Part shown: piece by piece, positions 1 to 6,232 of the stretch | Layout: every line of letters starts with the position of its first letter | Numbering within the stretch: the stretch's first letter is position 1 | Source: CAYPEL01 sp964409635 | Lineage (GTDB): Bacteria > Pseudomonadota > Gammaproteobacteria > DSM-19610 | Direction of reading: 5' to 3' | DNA length: 13,538 nucleotides | NCBI GenBank assembly: GCA_964409635.1 | Contig: CAYPEL010000068.1 | Span: 1-13,538, forward strand | The notes under the pieces: generated by a model | The model's input: only the letters and a program-made list of their open reading frames with translations | What the model was told of the DNA's origin: nothing | The model's database searches: none | Made by a program: the position numbers and the translations under genes

Positions 1-87
1 GGTTCAACTGATTTTTCTAGGCTCAACGGTGTGACCACCGGCTTATTGACATAGCAGCCCGTGACGGTCACAACCCGCAGAATAGCC

Positions 88-183
88 AATAGCAGGTTTA
101 TGAATTTGCTATTCATGCAATGTCACTATTCAATAGCATAAGCGCACTTATGCTAACAGCATTACCGGTTTTTTCTCAACCGG
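88..183 (+). promoter_or_regulatory. Structured 5' leader upstream of the cupredoxin gene
   Basis: This stretch holds several inverted repeats. AATAGCA (88-94) can pair with TGCTATT (107-113), and TGCTATT can instead pair with AATAGCA (132-138). A perfect 9-bp hairpin has arms 134-142 and 147-155 around the loop CGCA. A 6-bp hairpin, CCGGTT (165-170) with AACCGG (178-183), ends 6 bases before the ribosome binding site GGGAG (190-194). The repeats are visible directly. A regulatory role, such as alternative RNA folding or a repressor site, is inference. No convincing -35/-10 pair was found, so the transcription start is unknown. Confidence 0.35.
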
Positions 184-200
184 CACAACGGGAGACAAAC

Positions 201-593
201 ATGAAAAAATTGATCACCTTGATAATTTTAATCACCGCGCATTGCCCGGTGTTTGCAGACGAGAATGAAGCATTCGTTGCCACAACCAATGCAGCGGGTG
301 AGCAAGAAATCGTCATGCAGGCAACCAGCTATGCATACTCACCCAGCAAAATAATCGTCCAGGCTGGCATCCCAGTCGTGCTAAAAATCAGTAAAGACGG
401 CTGGGTACCCCACGACATCATCATTGACGATCCTGCCTCGGGCCTGTCCATCAATGAAAAACTGAGTAAAACGAAAGAGATTCGATTTACTCCGGAGAAG
501 CGCGGTGAGTTTGCTTTTTATTGCGGCAAAAAATTACCTTTTGCTAAAAGCCACAAGGATAAAGGCATGCACGGTGTGCTTATAGTCAGGTAG
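201..593 (+). CDS. Secreted cupredoxin-domain protein
   Basis: This is a 130-residue protein with a Sec signal peptide: Lys2-Lys3, a hydrophobic core at about 4-17, and likely cleavage after VFA at residue 19. The mature part is a single cupredoxin-like domain with a plausible type 1 copper set: His71 (in WVPHD), Cys108 (in FYCG), His118 (in SHKDKGM) and Met123. That suggests a periplasmic electron-transfer or copper-binding protein, but the partner cannot be told. The start at 201 is chosen because GGGAG lies 6 bases upstream and the signal peptide begins at once. An in-frame ATG at 120 would add 27 residues and has no ribosome binding site. The gene converges with the methyltransferase and is not obviously part of the pigment operon. 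The fold and copper ligands are well supported; the function is open. Confidence 0.8.
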   Translation: MKKLITLIILITAHCPVFADENEAFVATTNAAGEQEIVMQATSYAYSPSKIIVQAGIPVVLKISKDGWVPHDIIIDDPASGLSINEKLSKTKEIRFTPEKRGEFAFYCGKKLPFAKSHKDKGMHGVLIVR

Positions 594-605
594 CAATTTA
601 TACCT

Positions 606-630
606 GTTGAGCCGAATTTATTCGGCCAAC
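606..630. terminator. Weak bidirectional hairpin between convergent genes
   Basis: GTTG-(A)-GCCGAA pairs with TTCGGC-CAAC around the loop TTTA, giving a 10-bp stem with a single bulged A. It starts 12 bases after the cupredoxin stop and lies between two convergent genes, where a shared terminator is expected. No strong T-run follows on either strand, so intrinsic termination is uncertain. A T-rich stretch at 701-717 lies too far away to belong to this hairpin. Confidence 0.35.
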
Positions 631-702
631 AAGCCTGACATCTGGATATTGCTGCTTCGTGTTGCGGTTTTGGCCGGATGAATTCGACCCGACGACGGAC
701 TT

Positions 703-1776
703 TTATATAATTTTTTTACAACGCAGCAGGGTATGGCCCTCGCCCACTCCGTCCATGTCCAGCTCAACCGATAGTCCGGCCTGACTGATCATATTCAACA
801 GATCAGACGAATGGTACATACGGCTGTTACCGTTAGCGATACAGGTAAAATAGAGCGAAGTAGCATTCAGACTGAAACTGGCTGCTTCATATTTCTGCCG
901 GTCCCACAGTAGCTCAATGATATAAAGCTGAGTATCCTGATCCATTACTGCAGCGGCACGCTTTAGAATGGCCAGGATTTCCTGCTCGGAAAAACAATCC
1001 AGAAACTGGCTCATACAAATGACATCTGCGCCCTTGTAAAATGGCTGTGCTTGCTCCAAAACATCGGCCGGATATTCGTTATACCGGTCTAAAAACCCCG
1101 CCTCTGTTATATTTTTCTTGGCGACTTTTAGCTGAATGGGCAGATCCATAATGGTTACCCGCACAGCCGCATCATGCGCCAGGCACTTCAATGCCCAACG
1201 GCCAGTATTACCGCCGATATCAAGCACCTCTTTGACCGGAGTTGAAAATACAATCGGCAGCATTTCATCGAATACCCGGTCTGAATAAAAATGATCGAAG
1301 CGGAACCAGCTCTCAGACGCCGTACCCGGCAGCGTTGTGAGTCCTTCATAGAGCGTATTCCATTTACCCAGCTCGGCCAGACCGCGGGGCTTGCCATCCC
1401 TGATGGAATCATCCAGGTGGTCGAGCGCCCGGTAACAAACATCCCGGGTGAAATCCATATTGACCCGCGTCATTTCGTCATTCAGCACAAAGTAACCGGT
1501 TTTTGATAAAATAAAACGATCCCCCTGTTGCCAAACCAGGCCGATACTGACGCCAAAATCCAGCAGCACTTTAACACCGTACTCCGACACGCCAGTCTTT
1601 TTTGCCAGAGATGCCGCCGATTCACCGCTATCGCCTGCCTCATCAATAGCCTCCAGCAAGCCCGTATCGCGGATAACTACCGTTGCCTGAAAAACAAAAG
1701 GCGCGAAAGCAATCCACTGCGCCATCGACTTGGCCTGCAGGGCACTCGCTTTATTGGATTCAGTATCAAATTTCAT
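703..1776 (-). CDS. SAM-dependent class I methyltransferase (polyketide/aryl polyene tailoring type)
   Basis: This is a 357-residue protein with the two-part layout of plant-COMT-like bacterial methyltransferases. An N-terminal dimerisation/winged-helix part covers about 20-105 (ASLAKKTGVSEYGVKVLLDFG at about 55-75). A Rossmann methyltransferase domain follows from about 180. SAM motif I is VLDIGGNTGRW at 184-194, and the acidic residue after strand beta-2 is Asp211 (IMDLP). Where phenol O-methyltransferases of this fold usually carry the catalytic His (HxxHDW-like), this protein reads SQFLDCFSEQE, with Asp260 and no His. The substrate chemistry is therefore uncertain. It is divergent from the pigment operon and shares its control region. 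Methyltransferases are a common part of APE and flexirubin clusters, so methylation of the aryl head group or a precursor is the best inference. The ATG at 1776 sits about 35 bases after the predicted transcription start, with only a weak ribosome binding site. Confidence 0.82.
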   Translation of the reverse strand: MKFDTESNKASALQAKSMAQWIAFAPFVFQATVVIRDTGLLEAIDEAGDSGESAASLAKKTGVSEYGVKVLLDFGVSIGLVWQQGDRFILSKTGYFVLNDEMTRVNMDFTRDVCYRALDHLDDSIRDGKPRGLAELGKWNTLYEGLTTLPGTASESWFRFDHFYSDRVFDEMLPIVFSTPVKEVLDIGGNTGRWALKCLAHDAAVRVTIMDLPIQLKVAKKNITEAGFLDRYNEYPADVLEQAQPFYKGADVICMSQFLDCFSEQEILAILKRAAAVMDQDTQLYIIELLWDRQKYEAASFSLNATSLYFTCIANGNSRMYHSSDLLNMISQAGLSVELDMDGVGEGHTLLRCKKII

Positions 1777-1817
1777 GTTGTTTGCTACTCAATTTATCAC
1801 CAGGAAAATTAGCCGTC

Positions 1818-1845
1818 ATCATACCTTGTCAAACAGATCTGTTAA
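1818..1845 (-). promoter_or_regulatory. Sigma70-type promoter of the methyltransferase gene
   Basis: Read on the minus strand, TTAACA (1845-1840) and TATGAT (1823-1818) are separated by 16 bases. Each hexamer matches the sigma70 consensus at five of six positions. Transcription would begin near 1811 and leave a leader of about 35 bases. A competing reading places TTGACA (1834-1829) as the -35 element, but its -10 match is poorer and the spacing is 15. Confidence 0.5.
1832..1843. promoter_or_regulatory. Perfect 12-bp palindrome, candidate operator
   Basis: AACAGATCTGTT is a perfect palindrome. It overlaps the -35 and spacer of the predicted methyltransferase promoter and lies about 50 bases upstream of the -35 element of the divergent operon promoter. 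Both positions suit a dimeric regulator. The symmetry is visible; the binding protein is unknown. Confidence 0.4.
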
Positions 1846-1892
1846 TAGCAGGCTCAATCTCATAAAACACTGCGGTTGCTGTGTTTCAATGT

Positions 1893-1921
1893 TTACCGGC
1901 CCGGCGATAGTCGCGTATAAT
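1893..1921 (+). promoter_or_regulatory. Sigma70-type promoter of the aryl polyene operon
   Basis: TTTACC (1893-1898) and a perfect TATAAT (1916-1921) are separated by an ideal 17 bases. The predicted start near 1928 gives a very short leader before the carrier protein gene. An inverted repeat, CGGCGAT (1902-1908) and ATCGCCG (1920-1926), straddles the -10 element and could be an operator. This is the only strong promoter I see for the twelve co-directional genes downstream. Confidence 0.6.
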
Positions 1922-1926
1922 CGCCG
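1902..1926. repeat. Inverted repeat straddling the operon -10 box (candidate operator)
   Basis: CGGCGAT and ATCGCCG form 7-bp arms with an 11-base spacer containing most of the -10 box. Arm centres lie 18 bp apart, so a dimeric repressor is not excluded. Its role is inferred from position only. Confidence 0.35.
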
Positions 1927-1955
1927 CAAAATCGGGAGGTTTGAAGGATTTATTT

Positions 1956-2207
1956 GTGATTGATGAACTGAAGCTGTTACTGATCAATGAACTGAACCTG
2001 GAAGATATTTCTCCGCAGGACATTGACGCCGATGCACCACTCTTTAAAGAAGGCCTTGGCCTGGACTCCATAGACGCGTTGGAGCTGGCCGTTGTACTGG
2101 ACAAAAAATACGGTGTAAAAATCAAGTCGGATGATGACCGGAATTCAAACATTTTTGCTTCGCTGAATTCACTGGCCAGTTTTATTTCAGAAAACCGTAA
2201 CCGCTAA
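1956..2207 (+). CDS. Acyl carrier protein of the aryl polyene synthase
   Basis: This is an 83-residue acyl carrier protein. The phosphopantetheine site is Ser38 in GLGLDSIDALEL, and the sequence is acidic and helical as expected. It would carry the growing polyene as a thioester. The start is a choice. GTG at 1956 has AAGGA (1944-1948) at an ideal 7-base spacing. TTG at 1941 would add five residues, but it abuts GGGAGG (1934-1939) with almost no spacing and would leave a leader of only about 13 bases. The length and IFASLNSLASFI-type tail resemble the carrier protein that precedes the COG4648 membrane protein in APE clusters (apeF by position, a synteny guess). Such clusters often carry two carrier proteins in tandem, and only one is seen here. 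Confidence 0.87.
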   Translation: MIDELKLLLINELNLEDISPQDIDADAPLFKEGLGLDSIDALELAVVLDKKYGVKIKSDDDRNSNIFASLNSLASFISENRNR

Positions 2208-2215
2208 ACATCCCC

Positions 2216-2842
2216 ATGCTATTGACGGTGATTAAAGGGGCTCAAGCCGTCCTGTTAGTCGCAGCTTACCCGTTGATCATCTACTTCTTGCTAACCCACA
2301 GCGCTGCGTGGTTAGGCGCCGCCCTGGTGTTCAGCCTGATCCTGTGGAAAATTCATCGCCGGGATGACTGGCTCTGGTGGCTGGCTGGATTATCAGTGCT
2401 GATGCTACTCACTACCAGCCTGTTTGGCATTGACGCCATTCCGAAAATGTCTCCGCTACTGATCCACATGGGATTATTCTATATTTTCTCTCAAAGCCTG
2501 AAAGACAAACCCCTGATTGAACAATTTGCCCGGCTGGATTTCCCGGAGCTCCCCCCTGAAATCGAAGCTTATTGCCGGCAACTGACGGTTTTATGGAGTG
2601 GGTTCTTTGCGCTGAATATCGCAGCCTGCCTGTGGCTGGCGTTTTGGGGCAGCAATTCACAGTGGGTACTCTATAATGGCCTGATTGTTTATTTTTTAAT
2701 CGCAGCGCTGATGCTGGGGGAATATGTCTGGCGGCGAATCCGCTTTCCGGATTTGGAAATCCCGCCTTTTTCCCAAACGATTCGTAATATTGTAAAAAAT
2801 GGCCATAAAATCTGGGGACACAAATCACATGACAGCCGTTGA
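2216..2842 (+). CDS. apeG: Aryl polyene cluster inner-membrane protein (COG4648-like)
   Basis: This 208-residue integral membrane protein has about six hydrophobic segments, at roughly 4-24, 29-44, 50-69, 77-95, 123-145 and 149-170. The C-terminal tail is short and basic. It matches in character and position the membrane protein between the carrier protein and the ligase in APE clusters. Its biochemical role is not established to my knowledge; a part in organising synthesis or export at the inner membrane is inference. It starts 8 bases after the carrier protein stop with no clear ribosome binding site, and its end overlaps the ligase by 14 bases, which fits translational coupling. The symbol rests on synteny. 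Confidence 0.75.
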   Translation: MLLTVIKGAQAVLLVAAYPLIIYFLLTHSAAWLGAALVFSLILWKIHRRDDWLWWLAGLSVLMLLTTSLFGIDAIPKMSPLLIHMGLFYIFSQSLKDKPLIEQFARLDFPELPPEIEAYCRQLTVLWSGFFALNIAACLWLAFWGSNSQWVLYNGLIVYFLIAALMLGEYVWRRIRFPDLEIPPFSQTIRNIVKNGHKIWGHKSHDSR

Positions 2843-4172
2843 ACCACGGCTTAGTTATGACCTGCACTTTTCATCGTCTGAAAATTCCCCCCTAGCGCTT
2901 GCTAAGGCTACTGCCATATCACTTGGGCAATTCCGCAATGACGTACAGCAGAGCCGTGCCCACCTCCAAGGCAAAGGCGCCATCATGATCAGCTGCCATG
3001 GCCGGTATGCATTCAGCGTCGCCTTGCTGGCCTCCTGGCTGGCGGGGAAAACCGTAATCCTGCCACCCAACACACTTGACGAAACACTGGCCGCGATCCG
3101 CTCCCAGAACAATCTCTGCCACGAATTTGATTCCAGCTGGAGCGATTCACTGCTTTCGGGGAAACCCGAATCCAGTCATGGCGACTGGCCGGTTAGGCTG
3201 GACAACCTCGAAAATGCCCTGCAATTGTATACCTCCGGATCGACGGGCAAGCCAAAAGTTATCTTTAAATCAACCGCCAATCTTTTTGATGAAGTCATCG
3301 CTCTGCGCGGCCAATTTGACTGGCCCAACGGGCCGATTACCGGCAGCGTGCCACCGAACCATTTATACGGGCTCAGTTTCACTGTTTTACTGCCCTGGAT
3401 TCTGCGCACTGCATGGGTCGATGACATCCCGCTGTTTCCCGGCGATATTACAAGGACATTGGAAAATACAGCGAGTCGGACACTTATCAGTATCCCGACA
3501 CAATACAAAGCGCTGTTACAAGATGATGCAAACTTAAAACACGTCACCTGCATCTCAGCTGCGGCGCCTATGCCCATAGCGCTTGCCAGGCAGTGGAAGC
3601 AACGCTATGGCACCGAGATACTCGAAATTTACGGTTCCACCGAGACCGGGGTCATCGGCTACCGCAAACAGGCTACCGCTTCCAAATGGCAAGCCTTTCC
3701 AGCTGTTCACCTGGCTACAGAAGCCGGCGTACTTAAAGTACGCTCGCCCTTTGCCAGCCAGGCAGGGGATAATGGCTTGCTGACGGCTGATCGCGTGACG
3801 CTGGAGAGCGAAAAATTCTTTCACCTGCTTGGCAGGGCCGACTCAATTGTTAAAATTGCAGGCAAACGCATATCATTGACTAATATAGAAAATGGGCTTT
3901 TATCGTGCCCGGGTGTCGCTGAAGCGGTAGTCATTGCAGTGCCTGAAACCGGCTATGTACGGGACAATGCCATCTGGGCTGCGGTGATCGCAAAACACGG
4001 GCATGCACTGACCCCCCGCCAATTGCAGTCAGAATTGCGCGGCAAACTGGAGGGGATCGAAATCCCCAGAAGGATAGCGATCGTCGATGCGTTACCCCGC
4101 ACAGCGAGTGGCAAGCTTCCACTCGACACTATAAAAAAGCTTTTTAGCCGTCATAAACCACAGCGTGTTTGA
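2829..4172 (+). CDS. apeH: AMP-forming aryl acid ligase (ANL superfamily)
   Basis: This is a 447-residue adenylate-forming enzyme expected to activate the aromatic starter acid and load it on a carrier protein. Visible motifs are the phosphate loop YTSGSTGKPK (134-143), YGSTETG (268-274), the hinge region LLGRADS (333-339) followed by KIAGKRI, and the catalytic Lys429 in RTASGKLP. It is short for the superfamily (often over 500 residues), with a reduced N-terminal subdomain, which is usual for APE ligases. ATG 2829 has GGGGA 10 bases upstream and overlaps the preceding gene by 14 bases. ATG 2799 would add ten residues and has no better site. No ammonia-lyase gene accompanies it here, so the source of the starter acid is not shown. 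Confidence 0.87.
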   Translation: MTAVEPRLSYDLHFSSSENSPLALAKATAISLGQFRNDVQQSRAHLQGKGAIMISCHGRYAFSVALLASWLAGKTVILPPNTLDETLAAIRSQNNLCHEFDSSWSDSLLSGKPESSHGDWPVRLDNLENALQLYTSGSTGKPKVIFKSTANLFDEVIALRGQFDWPNGPITGSVPPNHLYGLSFTVLLPWILRTAWVDDIPLFPGDITRTLENTASRTLISIPTQYKALLQDDANLKHVTCISAAAPMPIALARQWKQRYGTEILEIYGSTETGVIGYRKQATASKWQAFPAVHLATEAGVLKVRSPFASQAGDNGLLTADRVTLESEKFFHLLGRADSIVKIAGKRISLTNIENGLLSCPGVAEAVVIAVPETGYVRDNAIWAAVIAKHGHALTPRQLQSELRGKLEGIEIPRRIAIVDALPRTASGKLPLDTIKKLFSRHKPQRV

Positions 4173-4515
4173 ATTCGGCGACATTACCACCGCCGTAGAT
4201 GGGCGGGAGATAACGGCGAGCTGCCTGATCAAACAGGATGCGGCGTTTTTTAGAGGTCATTTTGACGGCATTGCTATCATGCCAGCCGTTGCGCAGATGC
4301 AGATGCTTGAATCACTGATAAAAATAAACCGCGCCTGGCACAAGCAAGTGGTTTCAGGCCAGTCGATTAAATTTTTTGACAAGATAAACCCCGGACAAAA
4401 GCTAGACATACGGCTTACAAAAACGGATACAGATACCATTAACTTCATAGTAAAAAAAGATAGCCAGGTTTTTACAAAAGGGTTCCTGCAGTTAACAGAG
4501 GCACACAATGGCTGA
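4165..4515 (+). CDS. apeI: Hotdog-fold 3-hydroxyacyl-ACP dehydratase subunit, His-bearing
   Basis: This 116-residue FabA/FabZ-like hotdog protein is one of two dehydratase subunits in the operon. It keeps the active-site motif FFRGHF with His32. The Glu that FabZ places four residues after PGV is Gln46 here (PAVAQMQ). It therefore looks like half of a composite active site, with the partner at 11163-11618 keeping the Glu but lacking the His. In studied APE systems ApeI and ApeP act as a heteromer, as I recall. The only conventional start is GTG 4165, overlapping the ligase by 8 bases with no Shine-Dalgarno match, so it probably depends on coupled translation. It overlaps the next gene by 8 bases. 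Confidence 0.82.
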   Translation: MFEFGDITTAVDGREITASCLIKQDAAFFRGHFDGIAIMPAVAQMQMLESLIKINRAWHKQVVSGQSIKFFDKINPGQKLDIRLTKTDTDTINFIVKKDSQVFTKGFLQLTEAHNG

Positions 4516-4870
4516 AAAAGTTTGTGCCCTGATACCGGTTTATAATAACCACATGACGCTTGCAAAAGTGGTCGCTGCCATCCAGCAGTATATAGAACAC
4601 ATTATCATTGTTGATGATGGCAGTAATGATGGCACCGAAGCGATTGTCGATGCGTTATGCGAAAAACACCCCGGCACTGTGCATATATTCCACCAGCCCG
4701 TCAACAAGGGCAAAGGCGCTGCGATTCAGGTCGGCCTTGAGATGGCACTCTCCAGGAACTTTACCCACGCTTTACAGATAGACGCCGACGGGCAGCACGA
4801 TATCAGTGACATACCCCGTTTTCTGGAGCTCGTCTCCCAATCACCCGGCAGCATGATTCTTGGTGACCCG
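4508..4870 (+). CDS. apeJ: Family 2 glycosyltransferase domain, cut by the assembly gap (N-terminal part of the GT/acyltransferase)
   Basis: The first 121 residues of a GT-A fold glycosyltransferase of DPM1-like type are present. They include the nucleotide-binding VDDGSNDG (35-42) and the metal-binding DADG (92-95). The reading frame runs intact into the 100-N gap right after GDP at 119-121. ATG 4508 has GAGG 6 bases upstream and overlaps the dehydratase by 8 bases. In APE clusters this domain is normally fused to an LpxL-like acyltransferase, and such a domain resumes on the far side of the gap at a codon boundary. I therefore read both pieces as one gene (about 4508-5840). The product probably transfers a sugar in building the lipid anchor of the pigment; the substrate is not shown. 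The second half of the GT domain is missing from the assembly, not demonstrably from the genome. Confidence 0.8.
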
Positions 4871-4970
4871 NNNNNNNNNNNNNNNNNNNNNNNNNNNNNN
4901 NNNNNNNNNNNNNNNNNNNNNNNNNNNNNNNNNNNNNNNNNNNNNNNNNNNNNNNNNNNNNNNNNNNNNN
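4871..4970. other. Assembly gap (100 N placeholder)
   Basis: Exactly 100 N interrupt the glycosyltransferase/acyltransferase gene. A run of exactly 100 is a conventional placeholder for unknown length. Compared with usual APE glycosyltransferase/acyltransferase fusions, some 120-150 residues (roughly 0.35-0.45 kb) appear to be missing, which is an estimate from family knowledge. Confidence 0.97.
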
Positions 4971-5840
4971 TCTTCCCGCTTACTAAAGTTCATGATCTGG
5001 CTGTGCCAGCAACGCTTTCGCTGGTTGGTTAATCCGCTCCTCCACCCAATTGTCAGCTATTTTTTCCTCACCGGTTCGTCAGCCCGTCGATCCAGCAAAC
5101 AGTTTTTCATACAGGCAAAAGGCCGCTACCGCTATACTGACTTCTACCGCCAACTCTTGTGCTTCTCACAATCCCTGGTTGATCGTGTCTCCATTCTTAC
5201 CGGTGATTCAGACCGGTTTGAAGTGCATCCACAGGGCCGCGAACAACTCCACGCCACACTGGATAGTGGCCAGGGCATCATCTTGCTGGGATCTCACCTC
5301 GGCAACTATGAAGCAAGCAAACTACTTGCCAGCAACAGGATGGGGCTGGATGTGCATATTGTCGCCTACTTCGCCGGTTCGACAAAAATCCGCCAGGCAC
5401 TCGATGCCATCAATCCCGGCATGGCAAACAATATTATTGATCCGACGCAGCCAGACGCCGTTTTTAAAATGCGCGAAGTCATCGACGCCGGCGGTGTGCT
5501 GGCAATACTGGGTGACCGGACGGGCATAGGTGATAAAAACGTACAGGTTGAATTCCTGGGTAAACCAACCCTGATGCCCGCCGGGCCGTATTTTATCGCT
5601 GCGGTTTTACACTGTCCGGTATTTTGTTTTTTTGGCCTGCGCGTAGATCACTTCCACTATGATACCTTTGCGATAAAACTGGCGGATCGTATCGAATTAA
5701 AGCGCGGACAGCGAAAAGAAATGGCTGCAAAGTATGCTCAGCTATATGCCGACTTGCTCGCGGAGAAAGCCCGCGAGTACCCGTACAACTGGTTTAATTT
5801 TTACGCATTCTGGAACTCACCGACTGAAACAAAACTATGA
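4971..5840 (+). CDS. apeJ: LpxL/HtrB-like lysophospholipid acyltransferase domain, 5' end in the gap (C-terminal part of the GT/acyltransferase)
   Basis: 289 residues remain after the gap, and the first base beyond the N run starts a codon. The part shows a hydrophobic N-terminal segment (PIVSYFFLTG), then the acyltransferase motif HLGNYE (His109 to Glu114, HX4E type), then LGDRTG further on, as in LpxL-family acyltransferases. It probably transfers the aryl polyene acyl chain from carrier protein to a glycerol or glycolipid acceptor at the inner membrane, by analogy with APE lipids. No plausible start codon with a ribosome binding site precedes the conserved region, which supports a fusion with the upstream glycosyltransferase. 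The end overlaps the thioesterase gene by 4 bases (ATGA). What remains after the gap is intact. Confidence 0.82.
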   Translation, partial: SSRLLKFMIWLCQQRFRWLVNPLLHPIVSYFFLTGSSARRSSKQFFIQAKGRYRYTDFYRQLLCFSQSLVDRVSILTGDSDRFEVHPQGREQLHATLDSGQGIILLGSHLGNYEASKLLASNRMGLDVHIVAYFAGSTKIRQALDAINPGMANNIIDPTQPDAVFKMREVIDAGGVLAILGDRTGIGDKNVQVEFLGKPTLMPAGPYFIAAVLHCPVFCFFGLRVDHFHYDTFAIKLADRIELKRGQRKEMAAKYAQLYADLLAEKAREYPYNWFNFYAFWNSPTETKL

Positions 5841-6232
5841 GCGTTAGTGTTTCACATGAGATTCCTTTCCATGATGTGGACAGTTTGAATATTGTCTGGC
5901 ACGGTCACCATTACAAATATTTCGAACTCGCCCGGACAGCGCTGTACCGGGCAGTCAATTTTGATGTCGATGACATGGCAACACAGGGTTATACCTTGCC
6001 GGTAATCGAATCTCATTGCCGCTATACAGAAGCACTTAGATATGGCCAGAAAATTGATATCTCCGCCAGCTTCCGTGAATGGCAATACTACGTGCTGATT
6101 GACTACACAATCAGCCGTCCGGAAAATGGCCAGCGCCTGGCTTACGGGCACACTAAGCAGGCGGTCTGTAATCTGGCAGGGGATTTACTCAGCCAGGTTC
6201 CGGAGTCAATTATACATGTTATCAAAGCTTAG
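5837..6232 (+). CDS. apeK: 4-hydroxybenzoyl-CoA thioesterase-like acyl thioesterase
   Basis: This 131-residue hotdog protein has the signature of the 4HBT/YbgC thioesterase group: HDVDSLNIVWHGHHYKYFELAR at about 12-33, where Asp15 is the expected catalytic acid. It probably hydrolyses aryl- or polyenoyl-thioesters, either to release product or to clear misprimed carrier protein; which one cannot be told. It is linked to its neighbours by a 4-base ATGA overlap upstream and a 17-base overlap downstream, so expression is tied to the acyltransferase. It differs from the two dehydratases by lacking a GHF motif. Confidence 0.83.
   Translation: MSVSVSHEIPFHDVDSLNIVWHGHHYKYFELARTALYRAVNFDVDDMATQGYTLPVIESHCRYTEALRYGQKIDISASFREWQYYVLIDYTISRPENGQRLAYGHTKQAVCNLAGDLLSQVPESIIHVIKA

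Noticed and set aside
61..71. Small palindrome GTGAC-G-GTCAC
   Set aside because: The arms are only five bases long, no promoter is recognised nearby, and chance is a sufficient explanation.
46..74. TTGACA at 46-51 as a -35 box for the cupredoxin gene
   Set aside because: No acceptable -10 hexamer stands 15-19 bases downstream.
120..200. N-terminal extension of the cupredoxin from ATG 120, itself resembling a secretion signal
   Set aside because: There is no ribosome binding site, the stretch coincides with strong hairpins, and a second complete signal peptide with GGGAG begins at 201.
1844..1852. AATAGCAGG shared by the divergent control region and the cupredoxin leader (88-96)
   Set aside because: Two copies of a 9-mer without symmetry or common promoter placement are too little to call a shared regulatory site.
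2412..2867. 151-codon open frame on the minus strand opposite the membrane protein gene
   Set aside because: The translation has no recognisable domain and lies antiparallel to a well-supported membrane protein; it is a coding shadow.
4860..4970. Apparent frameshift between the glycosyltransferase and acyltransferase parts
   Set aside because: The frame change results from the arbitrary 100-N placeholder. Both flanks end on codon boundaries, so no real frameshift is shown.
6099..6215. Longer start of the LolA-like protein within the thioesterase gene
   Set aside because: It would place about 39 polar and basic residues before an obvious signal peptide, and it lacks a ribosome binding site.
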